41,600 bases of DNA, taken from positions 1 to 41,600 of the forward strand of contig CAIWCL010000181.1 of assembly GCA_903911205.1 (NCBI GenBank), given 5' to 3'. The DNA is from an uncultured bacterium (lineage in GTDB: Bacteria > Planctomycetota > Phycisphaerae > Phycisphaerales > SM1A02). The translations under genes and the position numbers were made by a program. This document shows, in pieces, positions 1 to 8,466 of this stretch; position 1 is the first letter of the stretch; each line of letters begins with the position of its first letter. The notes under the pieces were generated by a model. It worked only from the letters and a program-made list of their open reading frames with translations, did no database searches and was not told the DNA's origin.

Positions 1-1395
1 CCACAGGCGCTCGCCGACGAGAACTCGGCCGAGTTCCGCAAGTTGCTCGGGCCGTTCTGCCTCTCAAACGACGACTTCATCCGCACCACCGAGCCGCGCC
101 ACGAGTCGCAGGTGAAGGCGTTCGTTGAGCGCCTGCTCGCGACCGGCGACATCTATCTCGGTGAGTTCAACGGTTGGTACGACGAGGGGCAAGAGGAGTA
201 CATCACCGAACTCCGCGCGAAGGAACTCGAGTACAAGAGCCCAATTTCGGGCCGCCCGCTCGTTCGCGCGACCGAAAAGAACTACTACTTCCGCCTCAGC
301 GCGTACCAGACGCGGCTTGAAGAGTTCTTCAAGGCGAATCCCGGCTTCGTGCGACCGGCGGGCCGCTTCAACGAAGTGCTCGGACGTCTGCGCGAAGGTT
401 TGCAGGACGTCCCCGTCACCCGCACGAACTTCACGTGGGGCATTCCGATGCCGGGCGCGAGCGAGCACGTGATCTACGTGTGGATCGACGCGCTCTTCAA
501 CTACGCGACCGCGCTCGGACTCGGCGAGCCGCAGGGTGCGCTCGCGCAGGAGCGTGCGAAGTACTGGCCGCCCGCGTACCACGTCATCGGCAAGGAGATT
601 CTCTGGTTCCACGCGGTGATTTGGCCGGCGATGTTGATGGCGCTTGATCTTCCGATGCCGAACTGCGTGTACGCGCACTCATACTGGATTCGCAACGGAC
701 AGAAGATGTCGAAGTCGCTCGGGAATTTCGTCGACCTCGAGACGATCGATGGTTTCTTCGCGAAATACGGCGTCGATGCGTGGCGTTGGTACATGACGAC
801 GCAAGGTCCGATCGGTACACAGGATGCGGACTTCAGCGACAAGCATTTCCACGAGATTTACACCGCGCATCTCGTCAACACCTTCGCGAACTGCGCGAGC
901 CGCACGAGTTCGATGATCGAAAAGTACTTCGGTGGTGCGATGCCTGCCGCCGAGACGGCGTCAATGCCAATCTCAGCAGCCGCAGGTGCGCCGACGTGGA
1001 GTGTGTTCACGGAAGCGACCGCCGCGAAGGTCGCGAAGCACTACGAGGCCTTCGAGCTCGCCGAGGCTGCCGACGCTGCGCTCTCGATCGTGCGCGCGGT
1101 AGACCTCCTCATCAACGAGACGGCGCCGTTCAAGCTCGCGAAGGATCCTGCGAATTTGCCGCGCGTCGCCGAGATTCTCGCGGCGTGCGCGGAGGGCGTC
1201 CGCGTTGCCGCGGTGCTGCTCACGCCGATCATGCCGGGGAAATGTGCGGAGGTGCTCGCGGCGTACGGCTCAACGCTCGACGGCGCGGCGGCGACCAGCG
1301 GCGTGGTGGCCGCTGCGCGCTGGGGCGGGCTCAAGGCGGGTACGAAGATCGCGAAGTGCGCGCCATTCATGCGCGTCGACGCGCCCGTCGCGTGA
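1..1395 (+). CDS. metG: Methionyl-tRNA synthetase, 3' part (5' end outside window)
   Basis: Charges tRNA-Met with methionine in the cytoplasm. The frame is already open at base 1 (PQALADENSAEFRKLLGPF), so the ORF-track ATG at 43 is internal and the gene is truncated by the window edge. Visible class I features are the SNDDFIRTTEPRH segment of the connective region, the FRLSAYQ segment, the WIDALFNY region, and the KMSKS loop as GQKMSKSLGN around base 700. The helical anticodon-binding domain follows and ends in PFMRVDAPVA. The connective region shows SPISGRPLV rather than paired CxxC zinc knuckles, which suggests a knuckle-poor form; this is inferred from this fragment only. The catalytic HIGH motif must lie upstream. 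The next feature is the REP/RAYT unit on the other strand. Confidence 0.96.
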   Translation, partial: PQALADENSAEFRKLLGPFCLSNDDFIRTTEPRHESQVKAFVERLLATGDIYLGEFNGWYDEGQEEYITELRAKELEYKSPISGRPLVRATEKNYYFRLSAYQTRLEEFFKANPGFVRPAGRFNEVLGRLREGLQDVPVTRTNFTWGIPMPGASEHVIYVWIDALFNYATALGLGEPQGALAQERAKYWPPAYHVIGKEILWFHAVIWPAMLMALDLPMPNCVYAHSYWIRNGQKMSKSLGNFVDLETIDGFFAKYGVDAWRWYMTTQGPIGTQDADFSDKHFHEIYTAHLVNTFANCASRTSSMIEKYFGGAMPAAETASMPISAAAGAPTWSVFTEATAAKVAKHYEAFELAEAADAALSIVRAVDLLINETAPFKLAKDPANLPRVAEILAACAEGVRVAAVLLTPIMPGKCAEVLAAYGSTLDGAAATSGVVAAARWGGLKAGTKIAKCAPFMRVDAPVA

Positions 1396-1415
1396 TTGAA
1401 CGGTGCCGCGCAGCG

Positions 1416-1455
1416 ACCCGCTTGCACCCGCTTGTACCCGCCAGCTACCCGGCAC
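1416..1455 (-). repeat. REP-like repeat, left copy
   Basis: A 40-bp element that matches 2188-2227 at 37 of 40 positions in direct orientation. Read on the minus strand it contains GTAG followed by an imperfect palindrome (CTGGC ... GCAAG). This is the layout known for REPs served by RAYT transposases (a GTAG/GGAG tetranucleotide plus hairpin). It lies between the metG stop and the transposase stop. Confidence 0.75.
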
Positions 1456-1456
1456 G

Positions 1457-2065
1457 CTATCCCGCAACCCCACAGAAGTGCGTGTCTGAGTGCACCGACA
1501 TCGAGGCCCAGGGAATGTGCAGGAGCTCCTTCTCGGTCAGCGCCTCGCCGAGGATCCTTCTCCATGTGAAGGGGTCCATCCCGTCGCCGCGGACGTCTCC
1601 ATGCACGAACCGCCACCCCTCTCCGACTCCGCAATGCTGGGGCGCGGTGGACCACTTCCAATCCCATGGCTGGAGCACGACGCCCGCCTCAACCGGGTTA
1701 CGCTCGATGTATCGCATCGCATTTCGTGCGTGGTCATGGTCCATGTGCGCCGAATAGAAACGGCCCTCCCAGTTGCTCCCGTTTGTTCCCCGGCGTGCAT
1801 TGAGAAACATCGAGTATCGGCGGTGAGTACAGCCGATGCACACGCTGAGGCCCGCGAGGCTCGAGGGAATCGCCACAATATGAACGTGGTTGCTCATGAG
1901 GCAGAAGCCGGCGATCGTGGTCGCCGTCATCCGACTGAATCGATGGAGCAGAGATAGGTAGTACAGGCGATCTCCGTCGCTCTCGAAGAGCACCTGCTTG
2001 TGGTTCCCGCGGTGTGCGATGTGATACGGCGCGCCGATGACGAAGTTCCGGTGCTTCCTTCCCAT
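1457..2065 (-). CDS. REP-associated tyrosine transposase (RAYT, Y1/IS200-like HUH family)
   Basis: A 202-aa single-strand HUH-type transposase of the Y1_Tnp superfamily. Visible landmarks are the N-terminal YHIAHRGNHKQVLF segment, the HUH metal-binding motif in SNHVHIVA, and the RNPVEAGVV segment with downstream W residues seen in RAYTs. The family is thought to act on REP hairpins as single-stranded DNA. The ORF track starts at a TTG (2071). The ATG at 2065 is preferred because a strong purine-rich Shine-Dalgarno (AAGGAAGGGG) lies just upstream. The flanking sequence carries one REP-like repeat on each side, as expected for a RAYT, and no accessory genes. RAYTs are usually single-copy domesticated genes rather than mobile insertion sequences. 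The exact catalytic Tyr cannot be assigned without alignment. Confidence 0.88.
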   Translation of the reverse strand: MGRKHRNFVIGAPYHIAHRGNHKQVLFESDGDRLYYLSLLHRFSRMTATTIAGFCLMSNHVHIVAIPSSLAGLSVCIGCTHRRYSMFLNARRGTNGSNWEGRFYSAHMDHDHARNAMRYIERNPVEAGVVLQPWDWKWSTAPQHCGVGEGWRFVHGDVRGDGMDPFTWRRILGEALTEKELLHIPWASMSVHSDTHFCGVAG

Positions 2066-2187
2066 GATCAACCCCTTCCTTCAAAGTTGACGGACGACAG
2101 TGTCCGGCAATCGAGCCTAATGGCGCGTGCGCGGTTGACTCGAAACTTCGGCAGTTTTTCCGCGTGAATTTTCTGTACCGTGAAAGC

Positions 2188-2227
2188 ACCCGCTCGCACC
2201 CGCTGGTACCCGCGAGCTACCCGGCAC
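2188..2227 (-). repeat. REP-like repeat, right copy with hairpin
   Basis: Direct partner of 1416-1455 (3 mismatches in 40 bp). On the minus strand it reads GTAG, then CTCGC, a 14-nt loop, then GCGAG: a perfect 5-bp stem at 2193-2216 with the tetranucleotide at 2217-2220. The loop contains the palindrome GGTACC. The arrangement matches a RAYT substrate. Confidence 0.75.
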
Positions 2228-2258
2228 CGTTTGGTTAGCTACCCGGCACCGTTTGGTT
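2215..2258 (+). repeat. 22-bp tandem duplication at the REP edge
   Basis: AGCTACCCGGCACCGTTTGGTT occurs twice back to back (2215-2236 and 2237-2258) without mismatch. The first copy overlaps the right REP. It lies in the 5' leader of the gene starting at 2333. Confidence 0.85.
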
Positions 2259-2332
2259 TTTTCAAACATTTTCGATCACACACGACGCAAGTGCCGCGTC
2301 GGTGCTGTTTGACTGTGGAAGGACCACACACC

Positions 2333-3400
2333 ATGTACACGATCGCCTGCACACTCGCCGCCACAACCTCCGCGCTGGTTCTTTGGGGCGCCGCACCGCT
2401 TCAAGACGCGCAGACTCCCGCAACCACATCCGGCGCGCCCACTGCCTCACCCACGGCCCCACCTCCACCAGGGTCACGCCCGACGATCGCGGAACTTGTT
2501 GCGGCCCGCAAAAACATGTCTGATCTCTTGAAGCGTGCAGAAAGCTCCGAAGTGAGCGACGATGACAGAGCCGCGTTCATCCGACAAGTGACCGACCTCA
2601 ACACATGGCTCGATCGCAACGCCGACCCTGCGCCTGTCCTTGAACGCATCGAGGTTCCGAAGTCAGTGCAGCAAGCTGGCTACGACACCGTTGCCGGCAT
2701 CCAACGCGCGCTCGCCGACGACGGGGCACGGCTCCGAATCAACTACGACCCAGGCCAGCGAGTCGTGACGATTGCGGGGCGACGGTGGGAAGTCACCGAC
2801 GCGAGAGAGCAAATCGAGGCCGCGCTTCGTGAACTCGAAGTTCGAATGCGAGATGAAGCCGCACTCGCGCTCAAGGCTGCGACGGTCGAACTCGACTGGG
2901 GCGGTGGGACGCTCGAACAACTCGTCGCGCTCATTCAGAAGCAAAGTGCTTGCAATGTGGTCTTTGCAACACCATCGACAAGGTTGGTTGATATTCCGCC
3001 CTTCCAGATTCGCTTGGTCACACCCGAGGTGCTCTTCCAAAGCCTCAATATTCTCTCGGCGAACGGCACGGCGCCGCTCATGGTTGAAGTCGTTAAGGAA
3101 ACCGAAAAGCAAAGCGCGTCCGATCCGATCGCGTCGAAAACGAAACCAGTCATCGTGATTCGTCAGCGTCTCCCAGAATTGAGGCATGCGTTGCATGACT
3201 TGGGTGATTGGAATGGCGCGGACGAAAAAGGTATTGCATCACTTGTCGAGGCGATCGATTTTGCAATGCAGAATGCAGGCTCCGCCGAACTTGTCAGCCT
3301 GCGCTACCACGAGCCCACAAGACTGTTGTTCGTCAAGGCTCCTGCGGATTCGATCGCGCTGGTCAACGAGATCGTCAACACCATTCGAACCAGGAAGTGA
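2333..3400 (+). CDS. Exported protein with secretin N-domain-like segments
   Basis: A 355-aa protein. The start at 2333 is chosen over the ORF-track start at 2180 because GGAAGGA lies 9 nt upstream and a signal-peptide-like stretch follows (MYTIACTLAATTSALVLWGA). A Pro/Thr/Ala-rich linker spans about residues 25-50, then a helical region. A segment around residues 180-250 (LVALIQKQSACNVVF, then DIPPFQIRLVTPEVLFQSL) resembles the short N-terminal domain of secretins and TonB receptors. The C-terminus (LLFVKAPADSIALVNEIVNTI) resembles secretin N1-type folds. No beta-barrel domain is present, so it is not a full secretin. The family resemblance is by eye only. It overlaps the downstream sigma factor start (GTGA), which implies one transcription unit. 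Confidence 0.7.
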   Translation: MYTIACTLAATTSALVLWGAAPLQDAQTPATTSGAPTASPTAPPPPGSRPTIAELVAARKNMSDLLKRAESSEVSDDDRAAFIRQVTDLNTWLDRNADPAPVLERIEVPKSVQQAGYDTVAGIQRALADDGARLRINYDPGQRVVTIAGRRWEVTDAREQIEAALRELEVRMRDEAALALKAATVELDWGGGTLEQLVALIQKQSACNVVFATPSTRLVDIPPFQIRLVTPEVLFQSLNILSANGTAPLMVEVVKETEKQSASDPIASKTKPVIVIRQRLPELRHALHDLGDWNGADEKGIASLVEAIDFAMQNAGSAELVSLRYHEPTRLLFVKAPADSIALVNEIVNTIRTRK

Positions 3401-3933
3401 GAGCCGAACTATCCGCGAACTCCGACGACGAGTGGGCCGCGCGTGTCACGCGTGAGGTCCGCCTTGGTTCGCGTGAGGCACTGGCGGAAATCTACGACCG
3501 CTGCGCAGAGGATGTCGTCGTCTCGGTCCGACACATCACACGCCGCGACGAATCCTTCGCACTCGACTGCCTTCAGGAGATGTTCATGAGGCTCGCATCG
3601 AACCCGCCACACTGTGAAACGCGCGCATCGCTCATGGCGTGGATGCAAATCGCCGCGCTCAATGTTGCACGCAACACACTTGTTGCCGAAGCGCGTCGCG
3701 CACGACGAGAGCAATTACGAGAACACCACGCGCATAACTCCGATCTCAATCAAGATGAGCTCACGGCGATTCTGACCAAACTCGACGCAGAAGAACTCGA
3801 ACTTCTTCGCCTCCGCCATGTGGAAGGTTTGCGTCTTCGCGCCATCGCACATGCACTCGACGCAACACCTCGCGCGATCGAAAGTGCACTTCGTCGGATC
3901 GTCGCTCGGATTCGCGAAGGCGGTGCTCGATGA
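3397..3933 (+). CDS. ECF-type RNA polymerase sigma factor
   Basis: A 178-aa protein. The start is taken as GTG 3397, which overlaps the stop of the preceding gene; the longer track ORF (from 3208) would read through that gene in another frame. Region 2 is visible as SFALDCLQEMFMRLASNP, and region 4 as ELELLRLRHVEGLRLRAIAHAL followed by a helix-turn-helix ending RRIVARIREGG. The size fits ECF sigma factors with only regions 2 and 4. The last four bases (ATGA) overlap the next gene, so the three genes 2333-4382 are translationally coupled. By context, the exported upstream protein and the one-TM downstream protein may form its signalling partners; this is inference. Confidence 0.85.
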   Translation: MRAELSANSDDEWAARVTREVRLGSREALAEIYDRCAEDVVVSVRHITRRDESFALDCLQEMFMRLASNPPHCETRASLMAWMQIAALNVARNTLVAEARRARREQLREHHAHNSDLNQDELTAILTKLDAEELELLRLRHVEGLRLRAIAHALDATPRAIESALRRIVARIREGGAR

Positions 3934-4382
3934 ACACACCGGACACAGTGCATGCGCGCCGCGACGCGATTCTCACTGCAGCAAACGAAGCAATGCGTCG
4001 CGCACGTGCGCAACGTGTGCGATCTGCACGGATCACATCGATCGCCGCCGTGCTGTTGCTCGGCGCGATCACCGCTGCCACTTTGCCTCGTACGTCTTCC
4101 TCAAATGAAAGCCGACTGGAAGGAACGCGTGCGCTCGCGATTGATTTCCAATCGGTCGCCACACAAGCACCGACAATTGATTTCGCGATTGTTCGTTCCA
4201 TGGACCACCAGACAACACGAACACTCACGCTCGAGATAGTCACCGACGAAGAAGCCGAGCAGTCGCTCCTTGAAAGCGGCTACTGCGTCAAGATCTTCCG
4301 CGTGCGAAACCAGCCGGTGCTCGTCGACTGTTCGACGGGTGCACCGGCTGGCTTCGGCGTATCGCGCAGTCTCATTCGCTAG
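3930..4382 (+). CDS. Single-TM protein downstream of sigma factor, possible anti-sigma or sensor
   Basis: A 150-aa protein that starts within the sigma factor stop (ATGA). Residues 1-33 are basic and probably cytoplasmic, then one hydrophobic segment (ITSIAAVLLLGAITAATLP) and a soluble domain of about 95 residues, probably outside the membrane. No zinc-binding HxxxCxxC motif of ZAS anti-sigma factors is seen, so an anti-sigma role rests only on gene order and topology. The soluble part has two cysteines (YCVKIF, VDCSTG) that could form a disulfide. Its stop codon shares the palindrome CTAG with the stop of the convergent minus-strand gene. Confidence 0.72.
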   Translation: MNTPDTVHARRDAILTAANEAMRRARAQRVRSARITSIAAVLLLGAITAATLPRTSSSNESRLEGTRALAIDFQSVATQAPTIDFAIVRSMDHQTTRTLTLEIVTDEEAEQSLLESGYCVKIFRVRNQPVLVDCSTGAPAGFGVSRSLIR

Positions 4383-5401
4383 TTCGACTTCTTCGCTGCG
4401 CGGAGAAGTTCCCACGCACTCGCGGGGCCTACGTCGCCGTGATGTCGCCCAGGAACATCGAGACCGAAGACCTGGTTGATCCAGACAAGTTCACGCCGAA
4501 CTTCATCCGCGATACCAGCATCCATCATGTTGATCGCGAAGCCCGAACACACATGCGTCGCAAGAGCCGGCGGATTCGTTGGCCACAATGCGCGAGCGCG
4601 TCCGCGGGCCGAGCCCATGAGCCATGTCGCGCGCGTCAGTCCTCCAGAACCGCCCCACATCCCGAACTCGATGATCTCGTATGTGTTTCGCAGCGCCATC
4701 TCCAGCATTTCCGCGGCCTCATCTTCAACCAACCAGCGCGGGAATGGCTCAGTGGCGAGACACACGCAATCAGCCTCGTCGACCTCGTCGTGACCCGAAC
4801 GCGGATTGCCGCGATGAACGCGCATCACAGCGTGCTTGCCACGCGCTGCATCGATCGGTTGACCAGCAAATCCGCGTCGCGAAATCACCATGCTTCCATT
4901 CCATCGACGGCGAATGGACACTGGCCCGATACGCTTGAGACGCGGCAACGGCGATCCGTGGAAGAATCCTGGATCCGTCTCGAGACCGTACCGGCCTTCA
5001 TCGAGTTCATCCGGCCTGTAGTGCATCCGATCGTCGAGTAGATGCGCGATTCCATCGAACGACGAGTTGCCGCCGAAGCGGCGACCAAGCAGATCGTGGA
5101 GCGTCGACCCTGCGACATTCACCTGCGTGCCTTCGCCGAACAACGTGTCGTCCGACACGAATGGACACTCGCGTAATTCTTCGCCACGTTCCGCAAGCTG
5201 CGCGATACGCGCGCGCATCGCGCGCACCCGTTCCTTCACGGGCTTCTCATCATCGTCATCGACGTCGGCGGTCGAAAGCGAGATGCGCAACCCGCTCCGC
5301 AGGAACATCGTGCCGTAGATTCCTGCCGCGCGAACCTCCTCAGGGCTCATGATCTCCACGCCAAGTTCTCGAAGGTGCTTCTCGCTTTCTTCCCACGACA
5401 T
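4379..5401 (-). CDS. Hypothetical protein, 340 aa
   Basis: Not recognised. ATG start at 5401, with a GGAGAA about 13 nt upstream. Residues 45-60 hold an acidic run (TADVDDDDEKP), then a helical Arg/Glu-rich stretch. The C-terminal third contains ATHVCSGFAINMMDAGI followed by GPASAWELL. Such a Cys followed by a helix and a late Pro/Ala-containing turn is reminiscent of NlpC/P60-like (YiiX-type) peptidases, but no matching His was identified, so this is a weak guess. No signal peptide or TM segment is obvious, suggesting a cytoplasmic protein. It lies 128 bp downstream of another unrecognised gene on the same strand. Confidence 0.75.
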   Translation of the reverse strand: MSWEESEKHLRELGVEIMSPEEVRAAGIYGTMFLRSGLRISLSTADVDDDDEKPVKERVRAMRARIAQLAERGEELRECPFVSDDTLFGEGTQVNVAGSTLHDLLGRRFGGNSSFDGIAHLLDDRMHYRPDELDEGRYGLETDPGFFHGSPLPRLKRIGPVSIRRRWNGSMVISRRGFAGQPIDAARGKHAVMRVHRGNPRSGHDEVDEADCVCLATEPFPRWLVEDEAAEMLEMALRNTYEIIEFGMWGGSGGLTRATWLMGSARGRARALWPTNPPALATHVCSGFAINMMDAGIADEVRRELVWINQVFGLDVPGRHHGDVGPASAWELLRAAKKSN

Positions 5402-5529
5402 CGCTTGTTCTCATTTCTCCGTGCAGCAGTTTTTCACGCGAACTCGCACGGGCACGGGCCGCTGCGCGTCGCGTTCACTCCACACCAAACACGTTGCGTC
5501 CTTGCAAAGACGCGTTTCTTGATCCACGC

Positions 5530-6465
5530 TCAATCCGCAAACGCAACGCGAAGTGCGTCGGGAAACGTCACCGTCCACGTGGCACGGACGATCGCGCGAA
5601 ACAACGTTTCCTCGGGTAGAAACACCGCGTTGATTGGTGCGGGAGCTCCGTGCGGAAAAATCGGCGCCGACGAACCCGACGAGCGATCCGGTTTGAGGTA
5701 ACTCCAACCCGAAGGCAAGAGTCGCGTCTGTGGCCATGACGAGGCATCTTCATCGTCCCAATCGAAGGTCGATCCAACGCCCGTCGGCTGACCGACGACG
5801 ATCGCGGCAGCACCACGATGCGCGATGAACATCGCATGCATGAAACTCGTTGGATTCGGTGCGAGTTCAACGGCGATCGGCAAACTTGTGTTGCAGAACG
5901 AAGGAAGTTCACAACGCCACACCGACGTTTCCGCGCCCGATGATTGCATGCGCTCAATACGCGCCAACGCACCGCCAACATGCTCCGCAGTGAGCGTCTT
6001 GAGACGCGTCGCACGAACGCAGACCGTCTCGTTGAAGCCAGAAATCCACACGCGCGCTGCTGCGACCTCCGCTGCACCGGGTATCTCGGTCGGAACGCAC
6101 ACGATGAGATTGCCCCCACTCCAATGCAGCACCGGAGACGGAGTGTCACGCGGCACATCGATGCGACGCGCGAGCGATCCTCGAGCAATCAAAATCGCGC
6201 GCTCACGCCATGCAACGCACTCATCCAATCGGAGGGCTTTGGCAATTTCGAGCGCTTGTGGGTTGTCTCGATCGATGATCGCTCGCGCTGTCGTGAGAAG
6301 TGGCTCGAGCGGACTTCCGAACTGATCAGGCGCCATCAAGAACACGCGATCGACGAAGCCGCCACGCCGGTCGTGAGTTCCGCCATGCGTGGCGCTACTC
6401 AACCCGTTGCCGAGATAGACGTCCGCCGCAAACGGCAATCTTGGATCGATTTCGCTGACATCCAT
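5530..6465 (-). CDS. Hypothetical protein, 311 aa
   Basis: Not recognised. ATG start at 6465 with GGAGAG 7 nt upstream (a good Shine-Dalgarno). No signal peptide or membrane segment is seen. The protein contains an N-terminal GGTHDRRGGFVDRVF stretch, a central run of beta-type sequence (VLHWSGGNLIVCVP), and FDWDDEDASSWPQ near residue 235. It precedes the 340-aa gene on the same strand with a 128-bp gap, so the two may be cotranscribed. Confidence 0.75.
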   Translation of the reverse strand: MDVSEIDPRLPFAADVYLGNGLSSATHGGTHDRRGGFVDRVFLMAPDQFGSPLEPLLTTARAIIDRDNPQALEIAKALRLDECVAWRERAILIARGSLARRIDVPRDTPSPVLHWSGGNLIVCVPTEIPGAAEVAAARVWISGFNETVCVRATRLKTLTAEHVGGALARIERMQSSGAETSVWRCELPSFCNTSLPIAVELAPNPTSFMHAMFIAHRGAAAIVVGQPTGVGSTFDWDDEDASSWPQTRLLPSGWSYLKPDRSSGSSAPIFPHGAPAPINAVFLPEETLFRAIVRATWTVTFPDALRVAFAD

Positions 6466-7124
6466 CGTGCACTCTCCAATCGCGTGCGTGTCATCGCACG
6501 GAGGTCAGTGCATCCAGAGCGACGCGCACGCCGCCCGATCAGAAGAAGATCGGGGCAGCACACAGCGCTCGCAATCGCGAGGTTGACGGCGCGTTTCCCG
6601 CGCGCCGCCCGCATCGATGTGGCACCTTGCCTCGCGGCCGGTTGCCGGAGCGCACGCCGCGTGTTGCGTGGCGCGCGCATCGCTCGGGATGCACTTTGGT
6701 TGTTGCGGTGTGCTCGGCCAACGCCACATGCGTCGGGCTCACCGACACACCGCATCAGACTCAAGAGCAGGGGCAGCCATGATCATCATGGTCGCTGCGA
6801 TCCTCGATTTTGCCCGTTTCTGGCTGTTTTTCGCCAGTTTTGGGCCGCATCGAACTAGCACCGTGGTCGGATTCAGGACTCGGTTGCCGAGCGGGCGAAC
6901 CCGCTGCTCTTGATGCTGACCGGAGGAATTTATCACCATTTCCGCATGAAGCCAACGTGCGGGCGTGGAGAATCGCGATATTTCCGCGTTGCGCTCCGAT
7001 GAGCGTCTCCCCGACAACACTGTTCCGCGACACGTTGAAGTCTTCCGAAGTCTGCCGAAGTTTGCCTTCGCTGGATTGAGGCTGCTTCCCCTGACGTGCC
7101 GATAGCCCACCAACCCAATTGCGT
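6466..7124. other. Intergenic region, 659 bp, divergent genes on both sides
   Basis: No ORF here has a credible start, composition or family resemblance; the track ORFs overlap one another on both strands. It must carry the promoters of the 311-aa gene (left, minus) and the pyruvyl transferase gene (right, plus). A perfect 6-bp stem with a UUCG loop on the minus strand (AGCGGG TTCG CCCGCT) lies at 6890-6905. A weak TGGC...GCCA hairpin before TTTT lies near 6830. No tRNA fold was found. Confidence 0.6.
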
Positions 7125-8432
7125 ATGACTTCAACTTCACGGCCCATCATCGCCGGCGTCGATTTTCGCAACCCAAACCTTGGCGTCAGTGCGCTTGGGT
7201 TGAGCGCGGTCGCACTCCTGTATCCGCGACTTGGCGCATGCGACGTCTTCGATTGGCGTCGGGGACATCGTCGTGCGGACGCTGAGATTTTGCGTCATGC
7301 CGGGATCGCGCAGTCGGGTGCCGCACAAGCCGCATTCGACATCATCGGTTGGAGTCAGACGCGGAAGTTTTGGCAATCCGACTCCTCGCTTCACGCCGTG
7401 ATCGCGCAGTACACGGGTCTCCCAATTGGGGTCGGCGCGAGCGCCATCGCTCGATCCTCGGGACTCCTCGACGCGAGCGGCGGCGATAGCTTCGCGGACA
7501 TTTATGGTTTGCGACGCTTCGTGCGCGTCACTCGCCCGAAGCAAATCGCGCTTGCGCTCAAGCGTCCCCTCGTACTTCTTCCACAAACCTACGGCCCATA
7601 TCGCGACCCGAAGTTGCGTGCGATCGCTGGTGACATCGTCGCGCGCGCGACATGTGCCGTCGCGCGCGATGCGCGCAGTTACGAAGTTCTCAAGGAAATC
7701 GTCGGCAATCGTTTTGATCCAGCGAAGCATCTTGTCGGAACCGACATGGCGTTTCGTCTGCCAACGATTGACCCTTCGGCACAGGCGCTCGAGGTTGTTG
7801 AGCGTGCGCGCACGATCGCGCGCGGCGCAGCGGTTGCGGGCTTCAACATCAGCGGCCTCATCGCGAATGCACCTGAGAGTTGGCGCGAGTACCGCTTCCG
7901 CGATGACTACTTCGCGACATGCGTCAAACTCGTTTCGCGTTTACTCGCCACAGGTGCGGGCGCTGTTGTGCTCGTCCCGCACGTCGTCATTCGCGGCAGC
8001 GCAGAAACCGAATCAGATATCCACGCGAGCGAGAAGTTGCTTGCAGCGCTTGCACCAGCGGAGCGCGAGCGCGTCGTCATCGCGCAGGGGTATGAATTCC
8101 CGACGGAGGCGAAAGCCATCATCAAGCGGCTTGATTGGTTCAGCGGCTCGCGGCTGCACGCAACAATCGGTTCTCTTTCGAATGGCGTCTCAACCGCGAC
8201 TATCGCGTACAGCGATAAGGCGCGCGGCATCTTCGAGGCTCTCGGCGTGGGCGACACCGTCGCCGACCCGCGCGTCCTTTCGAGTGATGAAGTGGTCGAG
8301 CATCAAGTGCGATGTTTCGCAGAGCGCGATCGACATCGCGCGGCCATCGCTGAGCGCTTGCCGGGAATTCTCGCCATCGCGGATCGGCAGATGGACGACA
8401 TTGCGCGTCTGTTGAAGACGCAGCGTGCGTGA
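7125..8432 (+). CDS. Polysaccharide pyruvyl transferase family protein
   Basis: A 435-aa protein resembling the PS_pyruv_trans family (CsaB/WcaK type), which transfers pyruvate ketals from phosphoenolpyruvate to sugars of surface polymers. Visible landmarks are GVDFRNPNLGVSALGLSAV near the N-terminus, GGDSFADIYG, the LPQTYGPYRDPKLRAIA core, a series of ARDARSYEVLKEI type, and a C-terminal SGSRLHATIGSL followed by YSDKARGIFEALG. The track begins at a TTG (7119); the ATG at 7125 is preferred. No signal peptide is present, consistent with a cytoplasmic enzyme. The gene opposes cysS and lies at the left end of the EPS locus, so it probably modifies that polymer. Confidence 0.85.
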   Translation: MTSTSRPIIAGVDFRNPNLGVSALGLSAVALLYPRLGACDVFDWRRGHRRADAEILRHAGIAQSGAAQAAFDIIGWSQTRKFWQSDSSLHAVIAQYTGLPIGVGASAIARSSGLLDASGGDSFADIYGLRRFVRVTRPKQIALALKRPLVLLPQTYGPYRDPKLRAIAGDIVARATCAVARDARSYEVLKEIVGNRFDPAKHLVGTDMAFRLPTIDPSAQALEVVERARTIARGAAVAGFNISGLIANAPESWREYRFRDDYFATCVKLVSRLLATGAGAVVLVPHVVIRGSAETESDIHASEKLLAALAPAERERVVIAQGYEFPTEAKAIIKRLDWFSGSRLHATIGSLSNGVSTATIAYSDKARGIFEALGVGDTVADPRVLSSDEVVEHQVRCFAERDRHRAAIAERLPGILAIADRQMDDIARLLKTQRA

Positions 8433-8445
8433 TGATGCTGGCGTC

Positions 8446-8465
8446 GCGCGCTTGAGTGTGCGCGC
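8446..8465. terminator. GC-rich hairpin between convergent genes
   Basis: GCGCGC, 8-nt loop, GCGCGC between the pyruvyl transferase stop (8432) and the cysS stop (8485). It has no U tract, so a terminator role is only suggested by position. Confidence 0.35.
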
Positions 8466-8466
8466 T

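Noticed and set aside
780-1757. 325-aa plus-strand ORF overlapping metG
   Set aside because: Arg-rich shadow frame that runs through the metG 3' end and the RAYT gene.
3208-3396. N-terminal extension of the sigma factor ORF
   Set aside because: It would overlap the upstream exported-protein gene by about 190 bp, and the added residues (Arg/Cys-rich) are not like a sigma factor.
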